In this document: positions 1 through 6,696 of the stretch, in pieces
How positions within the stretch are numbered: the stretch's first letter is position 1
Layout of the letters: the number at the start of each line of letters is the position of its first letter
Origin: Lentisphaeria bacterium UBA7640
GTDB lineage: Bacteria; Verrucomicrobiota; Lentisphaeria; Victivallales; Victivallaceae
DNA: 20,354 bases
Assembly (NCBI GenBank): GCA_002483765.1
Contig: DLIO01000089.1
Coordinates: 1-20,354 of the forward strand
Reading direction: 5' to 3'
Notes under the pieces: model-generated
What the model was told of the DNA's origin: nothing
Seen by the model: the letters and a program-made list of their open reading frames with translations, nothing else
Database searches by the model: none
Made by a program: the position numbers and the translations under genes

Positions 1-181
1 TCGGACAGATGCCCTTATTTTTATTTCCGTAATCGGAAAAACCTGGAACGGAGTCGCATGCATAATTTGCGATAAAATAATCAATAAAATCTCCATAAAG
101 TTAAATTCCTTTTGGTAGAGCGTAGTCAATGTCTAAAGCGATATGGTGTGTTAGTAATTTTGTGTAAACAGTTTTGTTCAT
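1..181 (-). pseudogene. Broken or split reading frame, cut by window edge
   Basis: I do not recognise this gene. On the minus strand an ATG at 181 opens 26 codons and stops at a TAA (101-103). The same frame then stays open to the window edge with protein-like content (it reads LYGDFIDYFIANYACD, then VPGFSDYG). This suggests one coding sequence interrupted by a nonsense codon. The alternative is two coupled genes: an ATG in another frame at 96 has an AAAGGAA about 9 bases upstream and also runs open to the edge (MEILLIILSQIMHATPFQVF...). The remaining coding sequence lies outside the window, so neither reading can be confirmed here. Confidence 0.3.
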
Positions 182-335
182 TGTTTAAATCAATACTCCA
201 ATTCACCACTTTTTCTGGCGTGTGCAAACATACTCCTCCAGAAAACCGCCCGCATAAATTGTGTCGTGTGAAATAAAGATGGTTGTTTTTTTCCAATATT
301 TGACTGATATTTTCCAGTTCCCTTAACTCATTATT

Positions 336-354
336 AGTGTCAATTAGTGGTTAG
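336..354 (-). repeat. CACTAAT-type dispersed repeat, copy 1
   Basis: The 19-base sequence AGTGTCAATTAGTGGTTAG is identical to the copy at 411-429. Read on the minus strand it is CTAACCACTAATTGACACT, which has the same ACCAC-xAA-CAC layout as the CACGGAA repeats nearby. Confidence 0.8.
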
Positions 355-375
355 TTCCCTTCCCATTTCCCCATT

Positions 376-396
376 CTAACTCCTAACTCCTAACTT
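376..396. repeat. Short tandem repeat, 7-bp period, three copies
   Basis: CTAACTC occurs twice in tandem and is followed by CTAACTT. It sits between the two CACTAAT-type repeats and is probably a slippage product or degenerate repeat material. Confidence 0.6.
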
Positions 397-410
397 CTAA
401 ATTCTTCCCC

Positions 411-429
411 AGTGTCAATTAGTGGTTAG
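411..429 (-). repeat. CACTAAT-type dispersed repeat, copy 2
   Basis: This is an exact 19-base copy of the element at 336-354, in the same orientation, 75 bases downstream of it. Confidence 0.8.
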
Positions 430-443
430 ATATCCCATCTTTT

Positions 444-476
444 TTCCGTGCTCTTCAGTGTCTTCCGTGGTTAAAA
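444..476 (-). repeat. CACGGAA-type dispersed repeat
   Basis: The minus strand reads TTTTAACCACGGAAGACACT and then GAAGAGCACGGAAA. It is the same family as the copies at 5569-5602, 5835-5867, 6243-6276, 7001-7083 and 7556-7657. Confidence 0.8.
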
Positions 477-494
477 ACCCCCCTCCCTTTTTCC

Positions 495-527
495 CCTTTC
501 GTGCCTTTTCGTGTTTTTCGTGGTTAT
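495..527 (-). repeat. CACGAAA-type dispersed repeat
   Basis: The minus strand reads TAACCACGAAAAACACGAAA and then AGGCACGAAAGG. This is the variant with CACGAAA in place of CACGGAA, also seen at 5771-5806. Confidence 0.75.
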
Positions 528-559
528 ACTCTCCTCTCTTTTTTTCTTTTTTTCGCTTT

Positions 560-585
560 CCCTCCGAAGCCTCGGCGTAGGAGGG
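560..585. repeat. GC-rich hairpin, probable dispersed repeat
   Basis: CCCTCC at 560-565 pairs with GGAGGG at 580-585, and the loop contains a smaller GCC/GGC stem. It lies about 35 bases past the stop codon of the AAA ATPase gene. On that strand no U-run follows the stem, so it is not a classical intrinsic terminator, although it could act as a 3' barrier. Confidence 0.45.
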
Positions 586-618
586 TGGTTAAATTTCCCA
601 TTTTTCTTCCCATTTTTT

Positions 619-2826
619 TTAAAACCCAACTTTTGACTTTGCGGCAGAGCGATTCTTGGCTTTGGCTTTACTTTCAACCTCTAATCCGCTGAGTCGAGTG
701 CCGTTGTTAGTTTTTTCGCCAAGATAGTACAAACTTTGGCGTACGGTGCGGAAATCTCCAGGAGTAAGATTTGGGATAGCTGAGAGTTTTTTTGCATCCT
801 GTTCGCTCAACTGCGTTTGGAACATCCGCTCAAAAAAGAGTTTTTTACCAGCAAAGTCAAGATAATCGAACTCCAGTTTAAAAGTGAAGCGCCGCAACGT
901 CGCCGGATCCAAATTAGTGGAGAAGTTGGTCGCTCCGATCAGAATGCCGTTGAAGTTCTCCATCTGGTGCAATAACTCATTGACCTGCGTCACTTCCCAA
1001 CTACGCTGGGCTCTTGCCCGGCTTTGCAACAACCCGTCAATTTCGTCGAGAAACAAAATAGCTTTTTCTGCTTCGGCCTGAGCAAACGCGGCCTTGAGAT
1101 TCTGTTCCGTACCACCAACCCACATGGACAAAAGATCGCTGCCCATCTTGACGACAACCTTGATTTTTAGGGTTGTTCCCAGATGTTTGACCAGTTCGGT
1201 TTTGCCGGTTCCTGGCGCCCCAGAGAGCAGGAGATTCATGCGTGGACGATCGGGTGAATTCCCTTTATCTTTTTGAAAACCACGAATAGCCTCAACAATC
1301 TGTGGCAACTTGATATCGCCTTTGATATTCAGCCCGTCAAGCGAATAATCCTTAGCAGGGAAGAATTTATCATTCTGCTTCGGGATATCCAAGAGTTCGC
1401 AATGTGGCAACATCAATTTGTCGACGAGCATAGTGACCTCATTTTGGGCTGGTTTCAGTTTGCCCAGGTTTTGCAAAACTAAGGTAATACCGCCGGCACT
1501 GGTTGCATATTTATCGGCAAATTCCTGCATCAATGCGTCGTCAAAAAGTTTTTCAAGTTTCATTTTAGACACGTTGTTTTTCCAGATCGCCAAGCGCTGA
1601 ACACTACTGAGCGCATCAAAGCGAATGGAATAATCAAATCGGCGTCGACTGGATTCATCCAGTTCGTCTGCCTGTGTATTGGTAATCCAAATAGTAGGAG
1701 TCCGCACTGAATCAAGCACGCTGTTCAGCATCCCTTTATCACCGACGCTAGAACTGTTCATTCCGCCAGAATACATAAAGAATCTGCCGCCTGAAGAGTT
1801 GCCGCGCAACATCTCGTCGGCCTCATCAACCATCAGAATACTTTTGGACGGTTCGACCTGCTCATCGCAAACCTGTAGCGCGCCGAAACGAAATTCCGGA
1901 GTGCTACAGGAACGCCCATTCCGAGTTTCATTGGTATTTTGGGCAATTGAAAAACAGTTGAGTTTCAGTTCAGACGCCAAGGTGCGGGCGAAACTCGTTT
2001 TGCCAGTGCCCGGCGCGCCATAAAGCAAAATATTAACGGGAGATTTGCCACCTCCAGCGGAGATCATATCCTTCAAAATTCCACCATGTTTGGTCGCTAG
2101 TTCTCCGTAAAAATCCCAAGGCAAAATTTCACCTTGGTATTTTTGGTAATAACTGTTGGCCAGTGGTTCTTTTTCAATGCCGGACAAAAAAGCATCAAGA
2201 TTATCAACGAAATCAAGTTCATTGTCCAAACAACTATAACGGCGCAGTTTTTCCCGGGGAGCGACCGCTTCCACTATGCGGTTTGTCGAACAATCCAGGC
2301 ATTTCGCGATGAATGTAATTTTGTCGCGCTCGCTGGTGCGGCGGCGGAGGGCATTAGTCATAGCGAGCGTCTCATCCCGGACAAATAACATTACCAAAAT
2401 GATATCTATCTCGAAATCGGATAATCCCAAGGTTGATTGCAACTCCTCAAGGCGTTGTTGAAAGCTCTCTTGAGGATCAGCTTTAGCATTGTTTGCCAGA
2501 AAAGTATTGATCAGTTTAGTGATTATTTGGCGAAGCTTTGGCCGTGCGGGAATATTTCGCCAAAGTGCCTGTAAAATATCTTTGGGTTCGTCTTCGAAAT
2601 CCCATCGGTTATGACGTCTTCCTTCCTCTTGAAACGCGGTCAACTTTTTCGCGGAATAAGTCGACTTGATAAGTGCGATTAATTCTTCCGGTATCGCGAT
2701 ACCATCAAGAATAGCAAAAGTGTCATTATCCTCTATCGCCTCATCATGATTTTGAATAAAATTACCAAAGAATTCTAATGCCTTTAACTGCATAACACTG
2801 TTCGAGTTCTTACGATACTTGTCCAT
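619..2826 (-). CDS. Tandem AAA-domain ATPase, function unknown
   Basis: This is a 735-residue cytoplasmic protein with two AAA modules in Cdc48-like or VPS4-like order. The first has Walker A GAPGTGKT at about 270-277 and Walker B ILMVDEADE, with the acidic pair at 334-335. The second has Walker A GAPGTGKT at about 536-543 and Walker B ILFLDEID with D594. An N-terminal region of about 250 residues holds a short segment (LSDFEIDIILVML) of a type seen in other bacterial tandem-AAA proteins. The tail is Lys/Ala-rich. There is no signal peptide or membrane segment. Both ATP sites look intact, so an ATP-driven unfoldase or remodelling role is inferred, but the substrate is unknown. The start at 2826 has GGAGG 6 bases upstream. 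An insertion sequence ends about 120 bases upstream and points the same way. Confidence 0.85.
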   Translation of the reverse strand: MDKYRKNSNSVMQLKALEFFGNFIQNHDEAIEDNDTFAILDGIAIPEELIALIKSTYSAKKLTAFQEEGRRHNRWDFEDEPKDILQALWRNIPARPKLRQIITKLINTFLANNAKADPQESFQQRLEELQSTLGLSDFEIDIILVMLFVRDETLAMTNALRRRTSERDKITFIAKCLDCSTNRIVEAVAPREKLRRYSCLDNELDFVDNLDAFLSGIEKEPLANSYYQKYQGEILPWDFYGELATKHGGILKDMISAGGGKSPVNILLYGAPGTGKTSFARTLASELKLNCFSIAQNTNETRNGRSCSTPEFRFGALQVCDEQVEPSKSILMVDEADEMLRGNSSGGRFFMYSGGMNSSSVGDKGMLNSVLDSVRTPTIWITNTQADELDESSRRRFDYSIRFDALSSVQRLAIWKNNVSKMKLEKLFDDALMQEFADKYATSAGGITLVLQNLGKLKPAQNEVTMLVDKLMLPHCELLDIPKQNDKFFPAKDYSLDGLNIKGDIKLPQIVEAIRGFQKDKGNSPDRPRMNLLLSGAPGTGKTELVKHLGTTLKIKVVVKMGSDLLSMWVGGTEQNLKAAFAQAEAEKAILFLDEIDGLLQSRARAQRSWEVTQVNELLHQMENFNGILIGATNFSTNLDPATLRRFTFKLEFDYLDFAGKKLFFERMFQTQLSEQDAKKLSAIPNLTPGDFRTVRQSLYYLGEKTNNGTRLSGLEVESKAKAKNRSAAKSKVGF

Positions 2827-2832
2827 AGAATA

Positions 2833-2854
2833 CCTCCATTAAATTGAAATTATA
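2833..2854 (-). promoter_or_regulatory. Ribosome binding site and -10 box of the AAA ATPase gene
   Basis: On the minus strand a perfect TATAAT (2849-2854) lies upstream of a GGAGG Shine-Dalgarno (2833-2837), which is 6 bases from the ATG. I see no convincing -35 at 16-18 bases, so the promoter is tentative while the ribosome site is good. Confidence 0.5.
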
Positions 2855-2944
2855 AAAACTTGTCTCTACAACAATAGCAATAAAAAAATAATTTTCTAAA
2901 ACGTTTTATTTTGTGAACATTTTCAGTGAGTTATAAAAAGGAAA

Positions 2945-2963
2945 TTCTGAACTCCTGACATTG
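2945..2963 (+). repeat. Left terminal inverted repeat of the insertion sequence
   Basis: TTCTGAACTCCTGACATTG is identical to the reverse complement of 5537-5555. Homology stops at both repeat borders, apart from a few coincident bases. Confidence 0.9.
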
Positions 2964-3006
2964 GGCCTTTTTTCGTTGCACTTTTTTCCGGCCGTTTTTG
3001 TCGCAA

Positions 3007-5421
3007 CTATTTTTCAAGAATGGGGGTTGGCTCAAATTGGATTACCCTTGCGCTTCCCGGAAACTTGGCGTTCATTTTATTTAGATCAGCGGTTAAGCCA
3101 TTAATCGCTTTTGTTCTTGCAGGGCTTGATTGTGGCTCAAGGGTTATGATAATTTTTCCAGGAGCAAGCTTTAATGCCCCGGCTGTTCTAAATGTGGCGG
3201 CCAGTAATTTGCGTCCCTCTTTTTTATTATTTTTGTAATGTGTCTCCAGGCGTTCAAATAACTTTGTTTCAATCATATAAGCTGCTATTTTTATCACGTT
3301 CATCAACCTTTTTGAAGCCATCTTGGGACGTTTATACCCGGCAGCAGTGGCATTTTCTCTGATTGGGGTCGCCGTTTTCTCGGCTTTTATCATATCCAGG
3401 CGATTATTTATTTTTTCAAGCTGGGTGGCGTGTTTAAATTTACGAAGTGCCTCTGCCGCTTGTTCTGGCTCTGCCGACTGGACCTTCTTGCCAAGCTCGG
3501 CTAATAGTGAATCACGTTTTTTACGGAGAGTGGCAGCTTCTTTTTCCAGAGCCGAAAAGTCAGGGTTAGGATGTTCAACTTCCATTCCCACGTCCTCAAA
3601 CGCGTAGCAAGCCATAGCGTCAATGTCGAATTCTGTCCGCATATACTTGAAGATATTTTCTTGTGATCCGATACGGCTGAATAGTATTGCTAACACTTCC
3701 ATGCAAGGTATTTTTACATGACAATTGGTGATAACTGAGGTTTGCCCGCCATCAGAGCGTAGGACACGGATTTCGCGCATTTTGATTGTGCGTCCGGTGA
3801 AGCGTCGGCTGGGTTTCTGGTTTGGTCCACGATCAACGGATTCATAAACTTTCAGTTCTATTTCGCTCTCAAGCGGGGCGTATTCATATTCTTTGTTACC
3901 GATAATTGTTGGCGTTTTGACAAACAAGCTTTCATCAATATTCTCATAATTACCTTTACGATAAGTGATTATTCCCAAATTATTTTTCGTTAGTCGTTCG
4001 AACGATTCAACGCTAAAACCACCTCGGTCAAAAACAGCGGTCAACTCATCAATTGCGAGGACTTTCCTTGTTTCCTCCAAAGCGTCCTCAAGTGATTTTG
4101 TTAATCCCTCATTGAAAGGAGTTTCGACAGAAAACAGTGGACACATCCCCTGAAGATTGACCCAGTTTTCGGTCTGTCCATTCATGACCCGGTTATCTCT
4201 GGACGACCAAGTCGATCCAACTTTGCGTTTCCCTGAATACGCGACAACATGACCATCAACCATAACTGTCGTGATCTCTCCTGCGTATTCCCGGCAACGT
4301 TCAGAAGCCATTAAGCGCATAAATTTCTCAGTTCGTTCAGGCGAACTTAAGCGACTGATTTTACCCCTGGCAGTTTTGACCTCCTGAACACGATCCAATC
4401 CAAGTATCCGACCTAACGCAATCGGATTATCCCGTCGCAAGTCTTCAGGTCTTTTCAGACGCAAGAAAGCCATGGCAATCAGGGTCATTAAAGTTGTCCG
4501 AACACCGTAAAAAGCGGCACCGAAAGGAGCAAACACCTTCAAGCCGACCTTCAAAAAAGGATCAGAAGCAAGAAGAATAAAAGCAATAAATAGTCCCGCA
4601 AATGGCAAACCTTGCCCCGGCGCAAAAAATGGTTCGGCATCTGATAATTTACCTAGTCGGGCAAGTATTCTATCGGATGAACGATCTTTAGCCATTGCTG
4701 CTTCAAGCTCATCTTCGTGCACAATAATTTCCAGGTCAGAAGATTCTGTAACTAAAGTTTTCCCTGAGATTCTTTTTTCGTCAATATCTATTTCAGAATC
4801 TATATTTTGGGAAAGTTCAGTAGCATCATCGGCTTTTGAAACTTCAACCTCAGCACCGGTTTCTGAAACTTCGATTTCGGCTTCAGCATCGGCTTCAGCA
4901 TCGGCTTCTGAGACTTCGGCTTCGACTTCAGCATCGGCTTCTGAGGTAAATGCTAGCTGAGGACTAGCTGTACGTAAGGCTGCATCTTCCTGCAAAACAT
5001 TAAAAACTGTAGTACCACAAACCCCACAAAGACGCGCAATTTCGCGATAAGTAAGTCGTTCTTTTCGTAGCCGAATAATTTGGTTTTTCTTTTCTGCGGA
5101 TGTGGGTTTGCGACCAGTGCTCTTTTGGGTCATTAGCCCCTGAGAACCAGACTCGCGTTCTTTTTTGACCCAATATTTGAGTGCGCGCAAAGATATCCCG
5201 ATACCCGAAGATATTTGCTGATAAGTTGCACAATGTTGCTTATAAATATTTACCCATACGAACCGTTGCATTTCGCTATCTGCCAAGTCGTAGGTGTAAG
5301 TCCAAACTTCATCTATAAAAACATAACGTTGCCCGGCGTCATCGTCTTGGACATTACAACGGGCTGAAATCCAGCCCTTTGGAAGTGCCTCCTCTTCGAA
5401 TAAATTTTCTTGTTGCATCAT
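3007..5421 (-). CDS. Large DDE transposase
   Basis: This 804-residue protein is the only gene of the insertion sequence. Two helix-turn-helix-like segments (about 65-90 and 122-144, the latter LTYREIARLCGVCGTTVFNV) probably bind the terminal repeats. An acidic Glu/Ala/Asp-rich linker follows (about 160-200). A hydrophobic region ending FYGVRTTLMTLIAMAFLRL precedes a catalytic core with candidate triad residues D389 (MVDGHVVAYSG), D465 (FDRGGFS) and E588 (RIGSQENIFKYMRTEF). The layout matches a widespread family annotated as putative transposase, with the ENxFKYMRxEF signature. A Lys/Glu coiled coil follows the core. The first ATG has GGAGAG 8 bases upstream, and a second ATG follows directly. 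No frameshift is visible, so the enzyme is probably active. Confidence 0.85.
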   Translation of the reverse strand: MMQQENLFEEEALPKGWISARCNVQDDDAGQRYVFIDEVWTYTYDLADSEMQRFVWVNIYKQHCATYQQISSGIGISLRALKYWVKKERESGSQGLMTQKSTGRKPTSAEKKNQIIRLRKERLTYREIARLCGVCGTTVFNVLQEDAALRTASPQLAFTSEADAEVEAEVSEADAEADAEAEIEVSETGAEVEVSKADDATELSQNIDSEIDIDEKRISGKTLVTESSDLEIIVHEDELEAAMAKDRSSDRILARLGKLSDAEPFFAPGQGLPFAGLFIAFILLASDPFLKVGLKVFAPFGAAFYGVRTTLMTLIAMAFLRLKRPEDLRRDNPIALGRILGLDRVQEVKTARGKISRLSSPERTEKFMRLMASERCREYAGEITTVMVDGHVVAYSGKRKVGSTWSSRDNRVMNGQTENWVNLQGMCPLFSVETPFNEGLTKSLEDALEETRKVLAIDELTAVFDRGGFSVESFERLTKNNLGIITYRKGNYENIDESLFVKTPTIIGNKEYEYAPLESEIELKVYESVDRGPNQKPSRRFTGRTIKMREIRVLRSDGGQTSVITNCHVKIPCMEVLAILFSRIGSQENIFKYMRTEFDIDAMACYAFEDVGMEVEHPNPDFSALEKEAATLRKKRDSLLAELGKKVQSAEPEQAAEALRKFKHATQLEKINNRLDMIKAEKTATPIRENATAAGYKRPKMASKRLMNVIKIAAYMIETKLFERLETHYKNNKKEGRKLLAATFRTAGALKLAPGKIIITLEPQSSPARTKAINGLTADLNKMNAKFPGSARVIQFEPTPILEK
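4826..4945 (-). repeat. Low-complexity acidic repeat inside the transposase gene
   Basis: Imperfect repeats of a GCATCGGCTTC-like unit encode a run of Glu, Ala, Asp and Val (for example SEADAEADAEAEIEVSE). The tract joins the N-terminal DNA-binding part to the catalytic part, and is likely a flexible, slippage-prone linker. Confidence 0.7.
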
Positions 5422-5454
5422 GATTTTTGCTCTCCGTATTATTAAATTTTAAGT

Positions 5455-5482
5455 ACTATACACGTGCGCGCGAAAAGTGCAA
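5455..5482 (-). promoter_or_regulatory. Promoter of the transposase gene
   Basis: On the minus strand TTGCAC (5477-5482) and TATAGT (5455-5460) are separated by 16 bases. The -10 matches the sigma-70 consensus at 5 of 6 positions, while the -35 is weaker. It lies inside the insertion sequence about 35 bases upstream of the transposase ATG, so the element carries its own promoter. Confidence 0.5.
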
Positions 5483-5536
5483 ATCGAAAATAAACGAAAA
5501 AGGCAAAAAAAATATCTTCCCCGCTCAAAAACAAAG

Positions 5537-5555
5537 CAATGTCAGGAGTTCAGAA
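5537..5555 (-). repeat. Right terminal inverted repeat of the insertion sequence
   Basis: CAATGTCAGGAGTTCAGAA is the exact reverse complement of 2945-2963. GAAATT at its outer edge repeats the bases just outside the left end. Confidence 0.9.
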
Positions 5556-5568
5556 ATTGAAAACCGAT

Positions 5569-5602
5569 TTTAACCACGGAAAGCACGGAAGGACACGGAA
5601 AT
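5569..5602 (+). repeat. CACGGAA-type dispersed repeat
   Basis: It reads TTTAACCACGGAAAGCACGG followed by AAGGACACGGAAATGG, with three CACGGAA units. It lies 14 bases outside the right end of the insertion sequence. Confidence 0.85.
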
Positions 5603-5625
5603 GGAATGGAATAAATGGGGTGCTT

Positions 5626-5656
5626 AATTTGCGCGCGCATTATGCGCGCGTGAATT
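5626..5656. repeat. Long GCGCGC palindrome, copy 1
   Basis: Arms of 15 bases (5626-5640 and 5642-5656) flank a single central T. It differs from the copy at 14281-14311 at two positions only, and both changes keep pairing as G-U in plus-strand RNA. It lies more than 200 bases from the nearest gene start, so it behaves like a dispersed palindromic repeat. Confidence 0.75.
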
Positions 5657-5683
5657 GGAGATACTAGTTATGAAGATTTAATA

Positions 5684-5696
5684 CCCCGAATTGGGG
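5684..5696. repeat. Small CCCC/GGGG hairpin
   Basis: CCCC (5684-5687) and GGGG (5693-5696) flank GAATT, and GACGG follows. The look recalls short palindromic elements dispersed in many environmental genomes, but only one copy is present here. Confidence 0.35.
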
Positions 5697-5757
5697 ACGG
5701 TAATATTATAACGCAAACATATTGACTTATCGCTTTCGTCTCGGTATATTTGTAGAA

Positions 5758-5806
5758 CAGCCACGGAAATCATGAACCACGAAAATCACGAGAAGGCACG
5801 AAAAGG
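5758..5806 (+). repeat. CACGAAA-type dispersed repeat
   Basis: A single CCACGGAA unit is followed by GAACCACGAAAATCACGAGA and AGGCACGAAAAGG. This is the plus-oriented counterpart of the variant at 495-527. Confidence 0.75.
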
Positions 5807-5834
5807 TAAATGGGGAAATGGGGAAACGGGGAAA

Positions 5835-5867
5835 TTTTAACCACGGAAAACACGGAGGGACACGGAA
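5835..5867 (+). repeat. CACGGAA repeat abutting a start codon, supplies its ribosome binding site
   Basis: It reads TTTTAACCACGGAAAACACG then GAGGGACACGGAA, and the next three bases are the ATG of the GxxExxY gene. The GGAGGG inside it (5854-5859) is 8 bases from that ATG and is the only Shine-Dalgarno available. Confidence 0.8.
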
Positions 5868-6242
5868 ATGGATTTGATATTTGAAGAAGAGACCTATGCT
5901 ATCCGTGGCGCTGTTTTTGAGGTTTATAAAGAGATGGGATGTGGGTTTCTTGAAACTGTTTATCAAGAATGTCTGGAGAAAGAATTTATCCAAAAAGGTA
6001 TTCCCTTTATTGCTCAACCTGAATTAAAGCTTTGCTACAAAAATGAACTGTTACAACAAACCTATCAGCCAGATCTGATTTGTTACGACCAAATTATTGT
6101 AGAGTTGAAATCAGTTCGAGAAATCGCTACTGAACACAAAGCGCAAGTGATTAATTATTTAAAAGCAACGAATTTAAAATTAGGATTATTAGTTAACTTT
6201 GGCAGTTACCCAAAAGTACAGATTGAGCGTTTTGCTCTCTGA
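5868..6242 (+). CDS. GxxExxY protein, predicted PDDEXK-fold nuclease-like
   Basis: This 124-residue protein has the defining motif GFLETVY (G26, E29, Y32). A PD (68-69) and an ExK (E79, K81) fit the core of the PD-(D/E)XK nuclease superfamily, which implies a possible metal-dependent DNA-cleaving site. Family length is usually 120-140 residues, so the gene looks complete. Activity is not established for the family as far as I know. Inverted copies of the CACGGAA repeat touch both ends: one provides the ribosome site, and the other begins directly after the stop. This makes repeat-gene-repeat a compact unit of about 440 bases that could move or be copied as one. Confidence 0.85.
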   Translation: MDLIFEEETYAIRGAVFEVYKEMGCGFLETVYQECLEKEFIQKGIPFIAQPELKLCYKNELLQQTYQPDLICYDQIIVELKSVREIATEHKAQVINYLKATNLKLGLLVNFGSYPKVQIERFAL

Positions 6243-6276
6243 TTTTCTGTGCTTTCCGTGACTTCCGTGGTTAAAA
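6243..6276 (-). repeat. CACGGAA repeat abutting the stop codon of the GxxExxY gene
   Basis: The minus strand reads TTTTAACCACGGAAGTCACG then GAAAGCACAGAAAA. It is inverted relative to 5835-5867 and starts directly after the TGA at 6240-6242. Confidence 0.8.
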
Positions 6277-6297
6277 AAAATTAGGAGATTATGACGT

Positions 6298-6696
6298 ATG
6301 AAAGCTACGATTAACGCGAACGGCACTGAGATCACTGTTCTGTCCAAAGTAAATGAGGACGATTATATCTCGCTGACTGATATCGCTAAATACAAGAACA
6401 GAGATGATGCATTTATCGTGATCAACAACTGGATGCGCTTGCGCGACACCATTGAATTTCTGGGTTTGTGGGAATCGTTTAGCAATCCAGATTTTAAACC
6501 TATCGAATTCGATAGGTTTAGAAAAGAGTCTGGGTACAACGCATTTACATTATCACCTCAAAAGTGGATAACCTCCACGAATGCTATTGGGATAACATCT
6601 AAATCGGGCAGATATGGAGGCACCTTTGCCCATAAAGATATCGCTTTTGAATTTGCTTCTTGGATATCTCCCTTCTTTGCTTTATTTTGGAGGTAG
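6298..6696 (+). pseudogene. KilA-N domain protein, 3' truncated
   Basis: The 132-residue product matches the KilA-N domain, a DNA-binding domain common in phage and mobile elements. It includes ISLTDIAKY, a NNWMRLRDTIEFLGLWE segment, KWITSTNAIGI, and GTFAHKDIAFEFASWISP at about 105-125. Family members continue after ISP with a helix that begins roughly EFKLYLI. Here the match stops at about 6672 and only seven unrelated residues follow before TAG. The downstream sequence is the 3' half of a methyltransferase gene, so a deletion or recombination has joined the two. An AGGAG (6282-6286) lies 11 bases from the ATG, a loose spacing. KilA-N genes often sit inside R-M loci. Confidence 0.75.

Larger units (their letters stand above)
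182..618. other. Repeat-rich intergenic region, no gene
   Basis: No convincing gene is present. The left part (about 129-350) has an open minus-strand frame of roughly 70 codons with no ATG, so it may be gene debris. The right part holds two CACTAAT-type repeats, a 7-bp tandem repeat, two CACGGAA/CACGAAA-type repeats and a GC-rich hairpin, each listed separately. Long pyrimidine runs (T and C) fill the spaces between them. Confidence 0.6.
2945..5555 (-). mobile_element. Complete insertion sequence, about 2.6 kb, single transposase gene
   Basis: The element is bounded by perfect 19-bp inverted repeats: TTCTGAACTCCTGACATTG at 2945-2963 and its reverse complement at 5537-5555. It holds a single large transposase gene on the minus strand with its own promoter. 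A GAAATT occurs at both borders (2941-2946 and 5553-5558), partly overlapping the repeats, and may be a target-site duplication. Subterminal GCACTTTT motifs occur near both ends. The reading frame is intact and the terminal repeats are identical, which suggests a recent insertion. The IS family cannot be fixed from the sequence alone. Confidence 0.85.
5556..5834. other. Repeat nest between insertion sequence and GxxExxY gene
   Basis: No gene is seen here. The stretch contains a CACGGAA repeat, a GCGCGC palindrome, a CCCC/GGGG hairpin and a CACGAAA repeat, listed separately. The reverse frame covering 5727-6017 is repeat translation plus antisense of the neighbouring gene. Confidence 0.6.

Noticed and set aside
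129..350. About 70-codon open minus-strand frame without ATG
   Set aside because: There is no start codon, no recognisable family, and its upstream edge falls in a dispersed repeat; it is too weak to call as a gene.
471..677. 68-residue minus-strand frame
   Set aside because: It is translated repeat DNA (TTKNTKRHERGK-type text) overlapping the 3' end of the AAA gene, with no ribosome site.
2965..2994. GGCC-bounded hairpin as transposase terminator
   Set aside because: Only the 4-base ends pair; the intervening T-runs cannot pair with each other.
5727..6017. 96-residue minus-strand frame
   Set aside because: It is antisense to the GxxExxY gene and made partly of repeat sequence.
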